From Streptomyces sp. Ag109_O5-1 (lineage in GTDB: Bacteria > Actinomycetota > Actinomycetes > Streptomycetales > Streptomycetaceae), in the NCBI RefSeq assembly GCF_003814875.1, contig NZ_RKQF01000001.1, positions 5,270,001 through 5,334,000 on the forward strand: a stretch of DNA of 64,000 bases, read 5' to 3'. The position numbers and the translations under genes were made by a program. Positions 43,001 through 50,490 of the stretch are shown in pieces. Position 1 is the stretch's first letter; the number at the start of each line of letters is the position of its first letter. The notes beneath the pieces were generated by a model. It ran no database searches. It saw nothing but the letters and a program-made list of their open reading frames with translations, and was not told the DNA's origin.

Positions 43001-44611
43001 GGCGTCCCGGCCCAGCACTCACCGTGGCTGCCCGCCCTCGACGACACCCTGCTGCTCGACGACGTCCCGGCCGTCCAGGCGCAGGGCTCGCTGCCCGCCG
43101 CCCCGTACGGTGTCGAGGACCTGCCCGCCGAGCAGGCCCGCCGTGCGGTCGCCGTCGACTTCGCGACCTTCGGCCATCTGATCATCGCCGGTGCGCCGCG
43201 CACCGGGCGTTCGCAGGTGCTGCGCACCATCGCCGGTTCGCTGGCCCGCACCAACTCCTGCGCCGATGTGCACATGTACGGCATCGACTGCGGCAACGGC
43301 GCCCTCAACGCGCTGACCCGGCTGCCGCACTGCGGTGCCGTCGTCGGCCGTAACCAGACCGAGCGCGTAGAGCGCCTCATGGCGCGCCTGTCAGGTGAGT
43401 TGAGCCGTCGTCAGGAACTGCTCGCCGACCGGGGGTTCGCGGACATCGGCGAGCAGCGGGCCGCCGTGCCGGAGGCGGAGCGGCTGCCGCACATCGTGCT
43501 GCTCCTCGACCGCTGGGAAGGCTGGCTGCCCACCCTCGGCGAGCTGAACCACGGTGACCTCACCGACAAGATCATGGTGATGATGCGGGAGGGCGCCAGC
43601 GTCGGCATCCATCTCGTCCTCACCGGCGACCGGCAGATCCTGGCCGGCCGGATCTCCTCCCTCACCGAGGACAAGTACGGTCTCCGGCTCGCGGACCGCG
43701 CGGACTTCTCGATGCTGGACATCAACTCCCGCAAGGTTCCCGAGGAGATTCCGCCCGGCCGCGCCTTCCGGAGCGAGACCGCCGCGGAGACGCAGTTCGC
43801 GCTGCTCGCCGCGGACACCACCGGTCAGGGGCAGGCCGCCGCGATCGGAGCGATCGGTGAGGATGCCGACGTCCGGGACGCGCAGGTGCCGCGCTCGCGG
43901 CGCCCGTTCCGGGTCGACGTGCTGCCCGGCCGGATCTCCTTCGAGGAGGCCTGGGCGATGCGGGATCCGGCCGCCACCTCGTCCCGGCTGTGGGCGCTGG
44001 TGGGTGTCGGTGGCGACGAGCTGACCGCTTTCGGGCCCGACCTGTCGCAGGGCGTGCCCGCCTTCGTCATCGGCGGTCCCGCCAAGTCCGGCCGCTCCAC
44101 GACCCTGTTGGGCTTCGCCCGCTCCTACCTCGCCAACGGCGTGCGGATCGTCGTGGCCGCGCCCCGGCAGTCCCCGCTGCGTGAACTCGAAGGCCAGGAC
44201 GGTGTGGTGAAGGTCTTCACCGGTCGGGACGTGGACGAGGACGAGCTGGAGGAGATCGTGAACACCGCCACCCCGGCGGATCCGATCGTGGTCCTCGTCG
44301 ACGACGCCGAGGTCCTGGACGACTGCGACGCCGAGGACGTCTTCAAGCGGATCGTCGAGCGTGGCGCCGAGGAGGGGCTCGCCGTCGTCATCGCCGGTGA
44401 CGAGGACGAGATCTGCGACGGCTTCTCCGGCTGGCAGGTCGACGCCAAGAAGGCCCGCCGGGGCATCCTGCTCTCCCCGCAGGAGTCCGGCTCCGGCGAG
44501 CTGATCGGCATCCGGACCACCCGGGCCATGGTGGGCGGGCCGGTCCAGCCCGGCAAGGGCATGCTGCATCTGGGCAGCGGGGAACACATCACGGTGACCA
44601 CCCCGCAGTAG
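40046..44611 (+). CDS. EssC/EccC-like FtsK/SpoIIIE type VII secretion ATPase
   Basis: 1521 residues. About 1-90: an FHA- or ubiquitin-like start (LSLTVVDPVGG, ADPESTVGDVARELARQVG); about 110-205: FHA-like (RLGVGRYDIGTG, ASHIRVEDPELAARAATLTI). Two helices at about 252-292 (WLMALLPLVGAVVSVFMF, WYYLVMAVMSPIMLFGNYF). Three ATPase modules follow: the first with Walker A GTTGSGKS (about 714) and Walker B LLIVIDEF (about 820), both canonical; the second GAPRTGRS (about 1050); the third GGPAKSGRS (about 1345), where Arg replaces the Walker Lys. N-terminal FHA-like domains plus a single long chain match Firmicutes EssC (type VIIb) more than mycobacterial EccCa/EccCb. It should thread WXG-type substrates across the membrane. 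Confidence 0.9.
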   Translation: MRLSLTVVDPVGGATADVVLDADPESTVGDVARELARQVGLGFPDSNEGAQVIPIGAHRQQAAVVQASGPHAYVDGYALDPAATVVGSPLRDGVVVSLHDPAGCLLGEPTGVVEFRVAGGPAAGSVHRLGVGRYDIGTGAASHIRVEDPELAARAATLTIAIGGTCKVQVHGEGARLDGEEFKGDGDWPLGSQLALGNTLFEIAAYSPPNAALKWSDDGAGLDYNRPPRLRPAERQTHFSLPNPPGDYEARPLPWLMALLPLVGAVVSVFMFHRWYYLVMAVMSPIMLFGNYFMDKKHGRKSHAKQLKEYKEHKERIEGEAQEALVAERSERRGAVPDPGAVLTYGTGPRTRLWERRRTDADHLLVRFGTGRVPSEVELDDPEQDEHKRKVRWYIEDAPVALSLRDLGVIGVAGPGDSAHALGRWAVAQTAVLHSPMDVQFYVLTDHDAGTRWDWVRWLPHSRPGGGQDVNVLIGTDSETVATRVGELTQLLDGRQKALQQGGRSKTDGPAFSDPDVVVVWDGSRRLRSMPGVVRLLKEGPGVAIRSICLDEEERFLPGECQGVVVAEPVASADAPATAVTQQTVGGFPSFQAWHPDQQVEEQAPQDLELRLRVEQSGALRKRNVRPDFVTPAWCGRLARSLSPLRDISGETEDSALPGSSRLLDVLQLEPPTRDAIAARWRMGGQSTMAVIGESYDGPFGIDLRRDGPHGLIAGTTGSGKSELLQTIVAALAVANTPENMTFVLVDYKGGSAFKDCVKLPHTVGMVTDLDAHLVERALESLGAELKRREHILAAADAKDIEDYQDLVRRDPSHAPVPRLLIVIDEFASMVRDLPDFVTGLVNIAQRGRSLGIHLLLATQRPSGVVSPEIRANTNLRIALRVTDAGESTDVIDAPDAGHIAKSTPGRAYVRLGHASLIPFQSGRVGGRRPGAADPATLAPWAGALSWQDLGRAALRKPKSEAREDDEITDLKVLVDAVREANTALGVPAQHSPWLPALDDTLLLDDVPAVQAQGSLPAAPYGVEDLPAEQARRAVAVDFATFGHLIIAGAPRTGRSQVLRTIAGSLARTNSCADVHMYGIDCGNGALNALTRLPHCGAVVGRNQTERVERLMARLSGELSRRQELLADRGFADIGEQRAAVPEAERLPHIVLLLDRWEGWLPTLGELNHGDLTDKIMVMMREGASVGIHLVLTGDRQILAGRISSLTEDKYGLRLADRADFSMLDINSRKVPEEIPPGRAFRSETAAETQFALLAADTTGQGQAAAIGAIGEDADVRDAQVPRSRRPFRVDVLPGRISFEEAWAMRDPAATSSRLWALVGVGGDELTAFGPDLSQGVPAFVIGGPAKSGRSTTLLGFARSYLANGVRIVVAAPRQSPLRELEGQDGVVKVFTGRDVDEDELEEIVNTATPADPIVVLVDDAEVLDDCDAEDVFKRIVERGAEEGLAVVIAGDEDEICDGFSGWQVDAKKARRGILLSPQESGSGELIGIRTTRAMVGGPVQPGKGMLHLGSGEHITVTTPQ

Positions 44612-44644
44612 CCGTACGGCGGGGGGCCGGACCGCGGAAGGTCC

Positions 44645-46516
44645 TCAGTCCCCCGTCTTCGACATCACCGCGACCGGATTCCCCTCCGCCGAACTGTCCG
44701 ACGTGTACACCAGGTCGCCGTGGCTCGGCGTCAGGTACACCGTGTTCCGGTCGGGGTCGCAGCCGTCGTGGTTGCCCTCGACGCCCTCCGAGGACGCGAC
44801 GATCTTCGTGGCCGTCACCGACTTCAGGGTGAGTACGTCGGTGCAGACCCCGCCCAGCTGGTCGGTCTGCCGCAGACGGCCCAGCTCCGCGCCGACCGCC
44901 GCCTGTTCCACGGTGATCCGGAAGGTGCCGATGGGCAGGTTGCCGGACAGGGCGGTGGCCGTGCCCTCCCAGGTGCCGAGGTAGGCGGCCGGGATCGCCC
45001 CCGAGGCGGGCGAGAACGCCGCGGACGGGGACACGGACGGGCCGGTGCCCGCGTTGGCGGACCCGCCGCTGCCGTCGTCACCCCCGACGATCCACGGTCG
45101 TACCAGAAAGCCCAGTCCGACCGTCACCGCCGCCAGCGCCCCGGCCACGGCCAGCGCGACCGTACAGCTCACCCGGCGGCCACGCCCGCCCTCGCCGGGT
45201 ACGGCGGTCGCCGCGACGCTCACCGACACCTTCCCGGGCGGCACGGCATCCCGAGGCTCCGCCACGGTCGGCGAAGCCGAAGGCGTGGCGGGCGAAGCCG
45301 ACGGCATCGCGGGCGGAGCCGACGGCATCGCGGGCAGAGCCACAGGCGTGGCGGGCGAAGCCGACGGCATGGCAGGCGAGCCCGCAGGCATGGCAGGCGC
45401 AGCCTCGGGAACCGCGGGCGGCACGGTCGGCGGCGGCCCGAACTCCCCCGCCACCGCAGCGCCGGCCACCGCGCCGGCCTCCACAGCGTCGGCCTCGGCA
45501 GCACCCACCCCCGAAGGTCCCACCCCCAAAGCGCCCACCCCCGAAGCGCCCACCGAAGGACTGCTGAACCCCACCGGCCCGGACGCGGGCACCGCCCCCT
45601 GCGCCGGCTCCACCCCCTGCGCCGCCTCAAGGTTCAGCGCCTGTACGGCGCTTCGGCTCACCCTCTCCACCAGCGCCCCCGGCAGCCACCCGCCCGTCAC
45701 CAGCCGTGCGGCCCCCTGCGGGGCCAGCTGAGCGGCCACCTCCGCCGGGCCCGGTCGGGCCCCCGCCTCCTTCGCGAGGCACGCCTCGGCCACCGATCGC
45801 AGCTCACCGCTCAGCGTGCCGAGTTCGGGTTCCTCGTGGACGACCTTGTAGAGCAGGGCGGCGGAGGAGTCGCCGGGGAAGGGCGGTTCGCCGTTCGCCG
45901 CGTACGCCAGCACCGCGCCCAGGGAGAACATGTCCGCGGCGCCCGTGACGCCCTTGCCGAGGATCTGCTCCGGGGACATGTAGCCCGGCGAACCGATCGA
46001 GACCCCCGACGAGGTCAGGGACGCCGTACCGTCGATGGCCCGGGCGATACCGAAGTCGATGAGCAGCGGTCCGTCGAGGGTCAGCAGGACGTTGGACGGC
46101 TTCACGTCCCGGTGCACCAGCCCCAGTTCGTGCACCGCCGCCAGCGCCTCCGCGAGGCCCGCGCCCAGCGCCCGTACCGTGTGCGCGGGCAGCGGACCGC
46201 CGTCGGTCACGGCGGCGGCCAGGGACGGACCGGCGGCGTACGCCGTGGCGACCCACGGCACGGCCGCGTCCGGGTCGGCGTCCAGGACGGGGGCGGTCCA
46301 GGCGCCGCCGACCCGTCGGGCCGCCGCCACCTCGCGGCGGAAGCGGGCCCGGAACTCCTCGTCCAGCGCGAAGTGCGGGTGCACGATCTTCACGGCGACG
46401 GTCCGGCCGCCGGCCGAACGGCCCAGATAGACCCGGCCCATGCCGCCGGAGCCGAGGCGGCCGAGCAGCCGGTACGGTCCGACGACGGCCGGTTCGTCAC
46501 CCGCGAGCGGCTGCAT
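44645..46516 (-). CDS. Membrane Ser/Thr protein kinase (PknB-like)
   Basis: 623 residues. Kinase domain about 10-270: glycine loop LGRLGSGGMGRVYLG, VAVKIV (catalytic Lys), HRDVKPSNVLL, DFGIARA and MSPEQI. A Pro/Ala/Ser-rich linker with repeated SPAMP/SPATP words spans about 320-430, then one membrane helix (CTVALAVAGALAAVTVGLGFLV), then an outer domain of about 130 residues with two Cys (GGVCTD, HDGCDPD). No PASTA repeats. It converges on the EssC-like gene, with 33 bases between stops. It could phosphorylate ligands of that protein's FHA-like head, an inference from neighbourhood. Confidence 0.9.
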   Translation of the reverse strand: MQPLAGDEPAVVGPYRLLGRLGSGGMGRVYLGRSAGGRTVAVKIVHPHFALDEEFRARFRREVAAARRVGGAWTAPVLDADPDAAVPWVATAYAAGPSLAAAVTDGGPLPAHTVRALGAGLAEALAAVHELGLVHRDVKPSNVLLTLDGPLLIDFGIARAIDGTASLTSSGVSIGSPGYMSPEQILGKGVTGAADMFSLGAVLAYAANGEPPFPGDSSAALLYKVVHEEPELGTLSGELRSVAEACLAKEAGARPGPAEVAAQLAPQGAARLVTGGWLPGALVERVSRSAVQALNLEAAQGVEPAQGAVPASGPVGFSSPSVGASGVGALGVGPSGVGAAEADAVEAGAVAGAAVAGEFGPPPTVPPAVPEAAPAMPAGSPAMPSASPATPVALPAMPSAPPAMPSASPATPSASPTVAEPRDAVPPGKVSVSVAATAVPGEGGRGRRVSCTVALAVAGALAAVTVGLGFLVRPWIVGGDDGSGGSANAGTGPSVSPSAAFSPASGAIPAAYLGTWEGTATALSGNLPIGTFRITVEQAAVGAELGRLRQTDQLGGVCTDVLTLKSVTATKIVASSEGVEGNHDGCDPDRNTVYLTPSHGDLVYTSDSSAEGNPVAVMSKTGD

Positions 46517-46574
46517 GCGCCCTCACCCCCCAGAGAGTCCGGCCCCCTGGGGAGCCCACGCAGCAGAGTAGGGG

Positions 46575-47423
46575 CTAGGGCGCCAGCAGATCGACCTTCA
46601 CGTCCGCCGGGAATCCGGTGGTCGGGCCGACCCGCCGTGCGAACTCCGCGACCGCCGCCAGCTGCGGTGCGCCGAAGCTGAAGTCGAGGGTGGTGAAGTA
46701 CTGGGCCAGGGTCGCCTCGTCGAACGCCTCCCAGCGGGCGGCCTGTTCGGCGACCTTGGCGACCTCCTCCAGGGAGAGGTCGCGGGATTCGAGGAAGGCG
46801 CCGTGCACCTCGCGGGTGATGTGCGGCTCGCGCTCCAGGTAGTCCCGGCGCGCCGCCCACACCGCGAAGACGAAGGGGAGGCCCGTCCACTCCTTCCACA
46901 GCGCGCCGAGGTCGTGGACCTCCAGGCCGTAGCGGGGGCCGTCCAGCAGATTCGCGCGCAGGGCCGCGTCGCCGATCAGCACCGCCGCGTCCGCCTCCTG
47001 CATCATCAGGCTGAGGTCGGGCGGGCAGGTGTAGTAGTCGGGCTGGACGCCGTAGCGGTCGGCGAGCAGCAGCTGGGCCAGCCGGACCGAGGTCCGGGAG
47101 GTGGAGCCGAGGGCGACCCGGCGGCCGTCCAGCTGGTCCAGCGGGACCTGCGAGACGATCACGCAGGACATCACCGGGCCGTCGCAGCCGACGGCGATGT
47201 CCGGGAAGGCGACCAGGTCGTCGGCGTTGCGCAGGAACTCGACGAGGGTGATGGGCCCGATGTCGAGGTCGCCGCGCACCAGTCGCTCGCTGAGCTTCTC
47301 CGGGGTGTCCTTGGTGAGCTCGAAGTCGAGGAGGGTGCCGGTTCTCGCGAGCCCCCAGTAGAGGGGCAGGCAGTTCAGGAACTGGATGTGGCCGACGCGC
47401 GGCCGGGTGCGAGAATTGTCCAC
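46575..47423 (-). CDS. mqnA: Chorismate dehydratase MqnA
   Basis: 282 residues of the MqnA/MqnD periplasmic-binding-like fold. MqnA removes water from chorismate to give 3-enolpyruvylbenzoate, the first step of the futalosine route. Family segments: RVGHIQFLNCLPLYWGL, FELTKDTPEKLSERLVRGDLDIGPI, LGSTSRTSVRLAQLLL, AAVLIGDAAL and YDLGALWKEWTGLPFVFAVW-type end (here HDLGALWKEWTGLPFVF). MqnD would lack the opening NCLP; its presence favours MqnA. The other pathway genes lie at 1.8 and 61.6 kb. Confidence 0.9.
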   Translation of the reverse strand: MDNSRTRPRVGHIQFLNCLPLYWGLARTGTLLDFELTKDTPEKLSERLVRGDLDIGPITLVEFLRNADDLVAFPDIAVGCDGPVMSCVIVSQVPLDQLDGRRVALGSTSRTSVRLAQLLLADRYGVQPDYYTCPPDLSLMMQEADAAVLIGDAALRANLLDGPRYGLEVHDLGALWKEWTGLPFVFAVWAARRDYLEREPHITREVHGAFLESRDLSLEEVAKVAEQAARWEAFDEATLAQYFTTLDFSFGAPQLAAVAEFARRVGPTTGFPADVKVDLLAP

Positions 47424-47761
47424 ATCGCGAGACTAGACCCCATGGGGTACGGTGCTGAGACCGCCCCCGCCGTCAGCACCGCGCAGTCAGCACCGCTGCA
47501 GGCACCCCTCAGGGCGTCAACCCACGCTTGAGGCCATTCAAACCTCCGGGTGACATGATCTTGGCCTCTGTTGCTTTCGGCTGCCCACATGCTAGGCTCG
47601 CCGCAAGTTGCAGTTTGGTTTCCCTTGCAGTACAGAGCCTGCGGAGCATGTAACCGTGGGCTCTCGTCGTTTTCAGACATATGCAGTTGTGCGGCACTTA
47701 GTTTGTTTTCACACTTGCAGGTTCTGGAGCAGGGCGACCCTTTTGAGCCCAAGGAGGGCTT
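47424..47761. promoter_or_regulatory. Divergent region: mqnA promoter and csp long leader
   Basis: 338 bases with no gene. The right half is T-rich for this genome (TTTTCAGACATATGC, TTTGTTTTCACACTTGCAGG) and probably forms the long 5' untranslated leader common to cold-shock genes. The ribosome site is AAGGAGG at 47751-47757. Confidence 0.5.
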
Positions 47762-47965
47762 ATGGCTACCGGAACCGTGAAGTGGTTCAACGCCGAAAAG
47801 GGCTTTGGTTTCATCGCCCAGGAAGGCGGCGGCCCCGACGTCTTCGTCCACTACTCCGCGATCAACGCCAACGGGTTCCGCTCCCTGGAGGAGAACCAGC
47901 AGGTGAGCTTCGACGTCACGCAGGGCCCGAAGGGTCCGCAGGCGGAGAACGTCACCCCCGTCTGA
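47762..47965 (+). CDS. Cold-shock protein (CspA family), first
   Basis: 67 residues, the classic single OB-fold: GTVKWFNAEKGFGFI (RNP1) and DVFVHYSAI (RNP2), ending PQAENVTPV. It binds single-stranded RNA and DNA and melts RNA structure. AAGGAGG precedes the ATG by four bases. A second near-twin is at 52272-52475; the two differ at about a dozen positions. Confidence 0.95.
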   Translation: MATGTVKWFNAEKGFGFIAQEGGGPDVFVHYSAINANGFRSLEENQQVSFDVTQGPKGPQAENVTPV

Positions 47966-48009
47966 TCACGGAAATCCCAAGTCTGATCGCAGACTGAGTG
48001 CAGTACCCA

Positions 48010-48050
48010 AGGAGCCCCGCGCCGTCAGGCGACGGGGCTCCTGCCTTTTC
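48010..48050 (+). terminator. Rho-independent terminator after the first csp gene
   Basis: AGGAGCCCCG at 48010-48019 pairs with CGGGGCTCCT at 48033-48042, followed by GCCTTTTC. Confidence 0.85.
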
Positions 48051-48058
48051 TCCGCCGC

Positions 48059-48640
48059 CTAAATGTGCTGCATGACGAGGACGAACGTGGTGCCGGGCAC
48101 CAGCGCCTCGTAGGAGTGCGGAACGTCCCCGCGGTACGTCAGGTAATCCCCGGGGTTCAATTCGACGGTTTCTCCGCGTGGCCCCGCCTTAACCTGCCCG
48201 CCGCATACGACAAGGTGCTCGACGGTCCCCGGAATGTGCGGCTCGGACTCGCGCGGCACGCCCGGCTCCATCCGCAGGTGGTAGATGTCCCGGCGGGTGC
48301 CGGGCGGGCAGGCCGAGAGCAGGGTGGCGGCGAAGTCGGCCCGTTCCGACGCGACGGTGGGCCCCCGCCCCGCACGGATCACCTGGACGGCGGACACCGG
48401 CGGCTCGACCAGCGCGCTGAACGGCACGCCCAGCGCGACCCCCAGCGACCACAGTGTCTCCACGCTCGGGTTTCCGCTGCCGGCCTCCAACTGGGACAGC
48501 GTGGACTTCGCGATGCCGGCCCGCTTGGCCAGCTCGGACAGCGAGAGCCCGGCCCGGGCCCGCTCCCGCTTCAGCGAACCGGCGATCCACTCCATCGGGA
48601 GCCGGTCGGGTGCCTCGGACATCTGATTCGTTCGCTCCAT
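48059..48640 (-). CDS. XRE-family regulator with C-terminal cupin
   Basis: 193 residues from ATG 48640; ATG 48622 (six codons later, GGAGCG upstream) is also possible. Helix-turn-helix at about 20-75: LSLSELAKRAGIAKSTLSQLEAGSGNPSVETLWSL. A cupin barrel follows from about 110 (HIPGTVEHLVVCGGQV, ELNPGDYLTYRGDVPHSYEAL). Divergent from azlC with 54 bases between, containing an inverted repeat GTTCG-CCTTGA-CGAAC (48651-48666). It probably represses or senses for the azlCD exporter. Confidence 0.85.
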   Translation of the reverse strand: MERTNQMSEAPDRLPMEWIAGSLKRERARAGLSLSELAKRAGIAKSTLSQLEAGSGNPSVETLWSLGVALGVPFSALVEPPVSAVQVIRAGRGPTVASERADFAATLLSACPPGTRRDIYHLRMEPGVPRESEPHIPGTVEHLVVCGGQVKAGPRGETVELNPGDYLTYRGDVPHSYEALVPGTTFVLVMQHI

Positions 48641-48694
48641 CGGTACGATCGTTCGCCTTGACGAACACCATTCTGCTTGTTCATTGTAGAGAAC
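48641..48694. promoter_or_regulatory. Operator candidate between XRE-cupin and azlC
   Basis: Inverted repeat GTTCG/CGAAC at 48651-48655 and 48662-48666; a related GTTC-n8-GAAC lies just to the right, ending at the azlC start. Confidence 0.45.
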
Positions 48695-49393
48695 ATGCGT
48701 TCGCCACACCGAACCACCCTTCCGCCGAGCACCGGAACACGGCGGACCTCCCTCGTCCGGGACAGTTCCCTCGTCTGGCTGGCAAGCGGCGTCGTCGGCG
48801 TCTCCTTCGGCGCGGTCAGCGTCGCCGGCGGCCTCCCCGTGTGGGTCCCGGTCCTGATGTCCCTCGTCGTCTACGCGGGCTCCGCGCAGTTCAGCGCGGT
48901 CGGCGTACTGCTCGCCGGCGGCGGTCCGCTGGCGGCCGCGGCCACCGGACTCCTCCTCAACACCCGTACGGCGGCCTTCAGCCTCGCCGTCGCCGACCTG
49001 CTCGGCCCCGGCCGCGCCACCCGGCTGCTCGGCGCGCACCTGGTGACCGACGAGACGGTCGCCTTCGCCCTGGCCCAGCCGGACCCGGCCCGCCGCCGCG
49101 CCGCGTTCTGGATCTCGGGGCTCGGCCTGTTCGCCGTGTGGAACGCGGGGGTGGTGATCGGCGCCCTCGCCGGCACGGCCCTCGGCGACACCTCCCGTTA
49201 CGGCCTGGACGCGGCGTTCCCGGCGGTGCTGGTGGCCCTGGTCCTGCCGTCCCTCCGCAAGGACGCGGGGGTACGGCGCTCGGCCCTGCTCGGCGCGGCG
49301 ATCGCCCTCGCGGTGACCCCGGCCGTCCCGGCCGGGATCCCGGTCCTCCTCGCCCTCCTGGGCCTGTTCGCACATCCGGGGGTACGGCGATGA
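48695..49393 (+). CDS. azlC: AzlC-family branched-chain amino acid exporter subunit
   Basis: 232 residues from ATG 48695; a TTG six codons earlier is less likely. Membrane protein with SFGAVSVAGGLPVWVPVLMSLVVYAGSAQFSAVGVL, the AzlC signature, and LLNTRTAAFSLAVADLL. AzlC and AzlD form a two-part exporter for branched-chain amino acids or analogues. Its stop overlaps the azlD start by four bases. Confidence 0.9.
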   Translation: MRSPHRTTLPPSTGTRRTSLVRDSSLVWLASGVVGVSFGAVSVAGGLPVWVPVLMSLVVYAGSAQFSAVGVLLAGGGPLAAAATGLLLNTRTAAFSLAVADLLGPGRATRLLGAHLVTDETVAFALAQPDPARRRAAFWISGLGLFAVWNAGVVIGALAGTALGDTSRYGLDAAFPAVLVALVLPSLRKDAGVRRSALLGAAIALAVTPAVPAGIPVLLALLGLFAHPGVRR

Positions 49394-49704
49394 ACGCGAC
49401 GGTGGTCATGATCCTGGTCCTCTCGCTCGGCACGTACGCCTTCCGCCTGGTGGGCCCGGCGCTGCACGGCCGGGTGGAGATCCCGGCGCGGGTCCAGGAG
49501 CTGGCGTCGGCGGGTGCGGTGGTCCTGCTGGTCGCACTCCTGGCGACCGGCGCGCTGACCGAGAACGGCGGCTTCGCGGGCTGGGCCCGCCCGGCCGGGG
49601 TGCTGGTGGGGGGCGTACTCGCCTGGCGCAAGGCGCCGTTCGTGGTGGTGGTCGTAGGGGCGGCGGCGGTCACGGCCGCACTGCGGGCGGTGGGGATCGG
49701 GTAA
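49390..49704 (+). CDS. azlD: AzlD-family small membrane subunit
   Basis: 104 residues, start ATG 49390 overlapping the azlC stop. Three to four hydrophobic segments: VVMILVLSLGTYAFRLVGPAL, AGAVVLLVALLATGAL, and a C-terminal LAWRKAPFVVVVVGAAAVTAALRAV. Size and pattern are typical of AzlD, the obligate partner of AzlC. Confidence 0.9.
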   Translation: MNATVVMILVLSLGTYAFRLVGPALHGRVEIPARVQELASAGAVVLLVALLATGALTENGGFAGWARPAGVLVGGVLAWRKAPFVVVVVGAAAVTAALRAVGIG

Positions 49705-49741
49705 GGGGAGTTGTCAGTGGCGGCCGTTAGGGTCCGCAGGC

Positions 49742-50380
49742 ATGACCGCCGACTTCCTCACCGCCACCCGTACCTTCTACGACGCGATCGCGTCCGACTA
49801 CGCCGAGCGCTTCCGCTCGGAGTACGACAAAAGGCCGGTGGAAAGGGCCATGTTGGAGGTGTTCGTCGAGCGGGTGGGAGCAGGCGGCGAGGTGGCCGAC
49901 CTGGGCTGCGGCCCCGGCCGGGTCACCGGCCGGCTGGCCGCGCTGGGCCTGTCGGTCTTCGGACTCGACCTCTCGGAGTCGATGCTCGCCATCGCCCGCC
50001 GCGAGAATCCCGGACTGCGCTTCGTGCAGGGCTCGATGCTGGAGCTGGAGGTGGCGGACGGCGCGCTGGACGGGGTGCTGTGCTGGTACTCGTCCATCCA
50101 TACGCCGGACGACCGACTGCCGGACCTGTTCCGGGAGTTCAGGAGGGTGCTGAGGCCGGGCGGGCACCTGCTCCTGGCGTTCCAGGTGGGAGACGTGGCG
50201 CGTCGGCACGAGAACCCCTGGGGGCATCGGGTGACGCTGGACTTCCTGCGCCGGCGGCCGGAGGAGATGACGGCACTGCTGGCCGACGCCGGGTTCACCC
50301 TCTACTCCAGCACGGTACGGCAACCGGACGCGGAGCTCGATGAACTGAGCCCGCAGGCCTTTCTACTGGCCGCGCTCTAA
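49742..50380 (+). CDS. SAM-dependent methyltransferase (class I)
   Basis: 212 residues. SAM-binding motif I VADLGCGPGRVTGRLA at about 48-63, motif II GLDLSESMLAIARREN, and LPDLFREFRRVLRPGGHLLLAF. A YDAIASDYAERF opening is common in this family. The substrate is not indicated. It stands alone, convergent with the NmrA-like gene. Confidence 0.85.
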   Translation: MTADFLTATRTFYDAIASDYAERFRSEYDKRPVERAMLEVFVERVGAGGEVADLGCGPGRVTGRLAALGLSVFGLDLSESMLAIARRENPGLRFVQGSMLELEVADGALDGVLCWYSSIHTPDDRLPDLFREFRRVLRPGGHLLLAFQVGDVARRHENPWGHRVTLDFLRRRPEEMTALLADAGFTLYSSTVRQPDAELDELSPQAFLLAAL

Positions 50381-50490
50381 CGGGTTGGCGCAGACCCGCG
50401 ACCAGACGATCAGCCCGTCCTCCCGGACCCGCACCCGCACCCGCACCCACGGCCAGGTCGGCACCGGTACCGGCCGAACCAGCCGACCGT

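Noticed and set aside
39503..43018. 1171-codon minus-strand frame opposite the EssC-like gene
   Set aside because: Only its last 100 codons (the WXG100 gene, starting at 39805) have a start with a ribosome site; the rest is antisense shadow.
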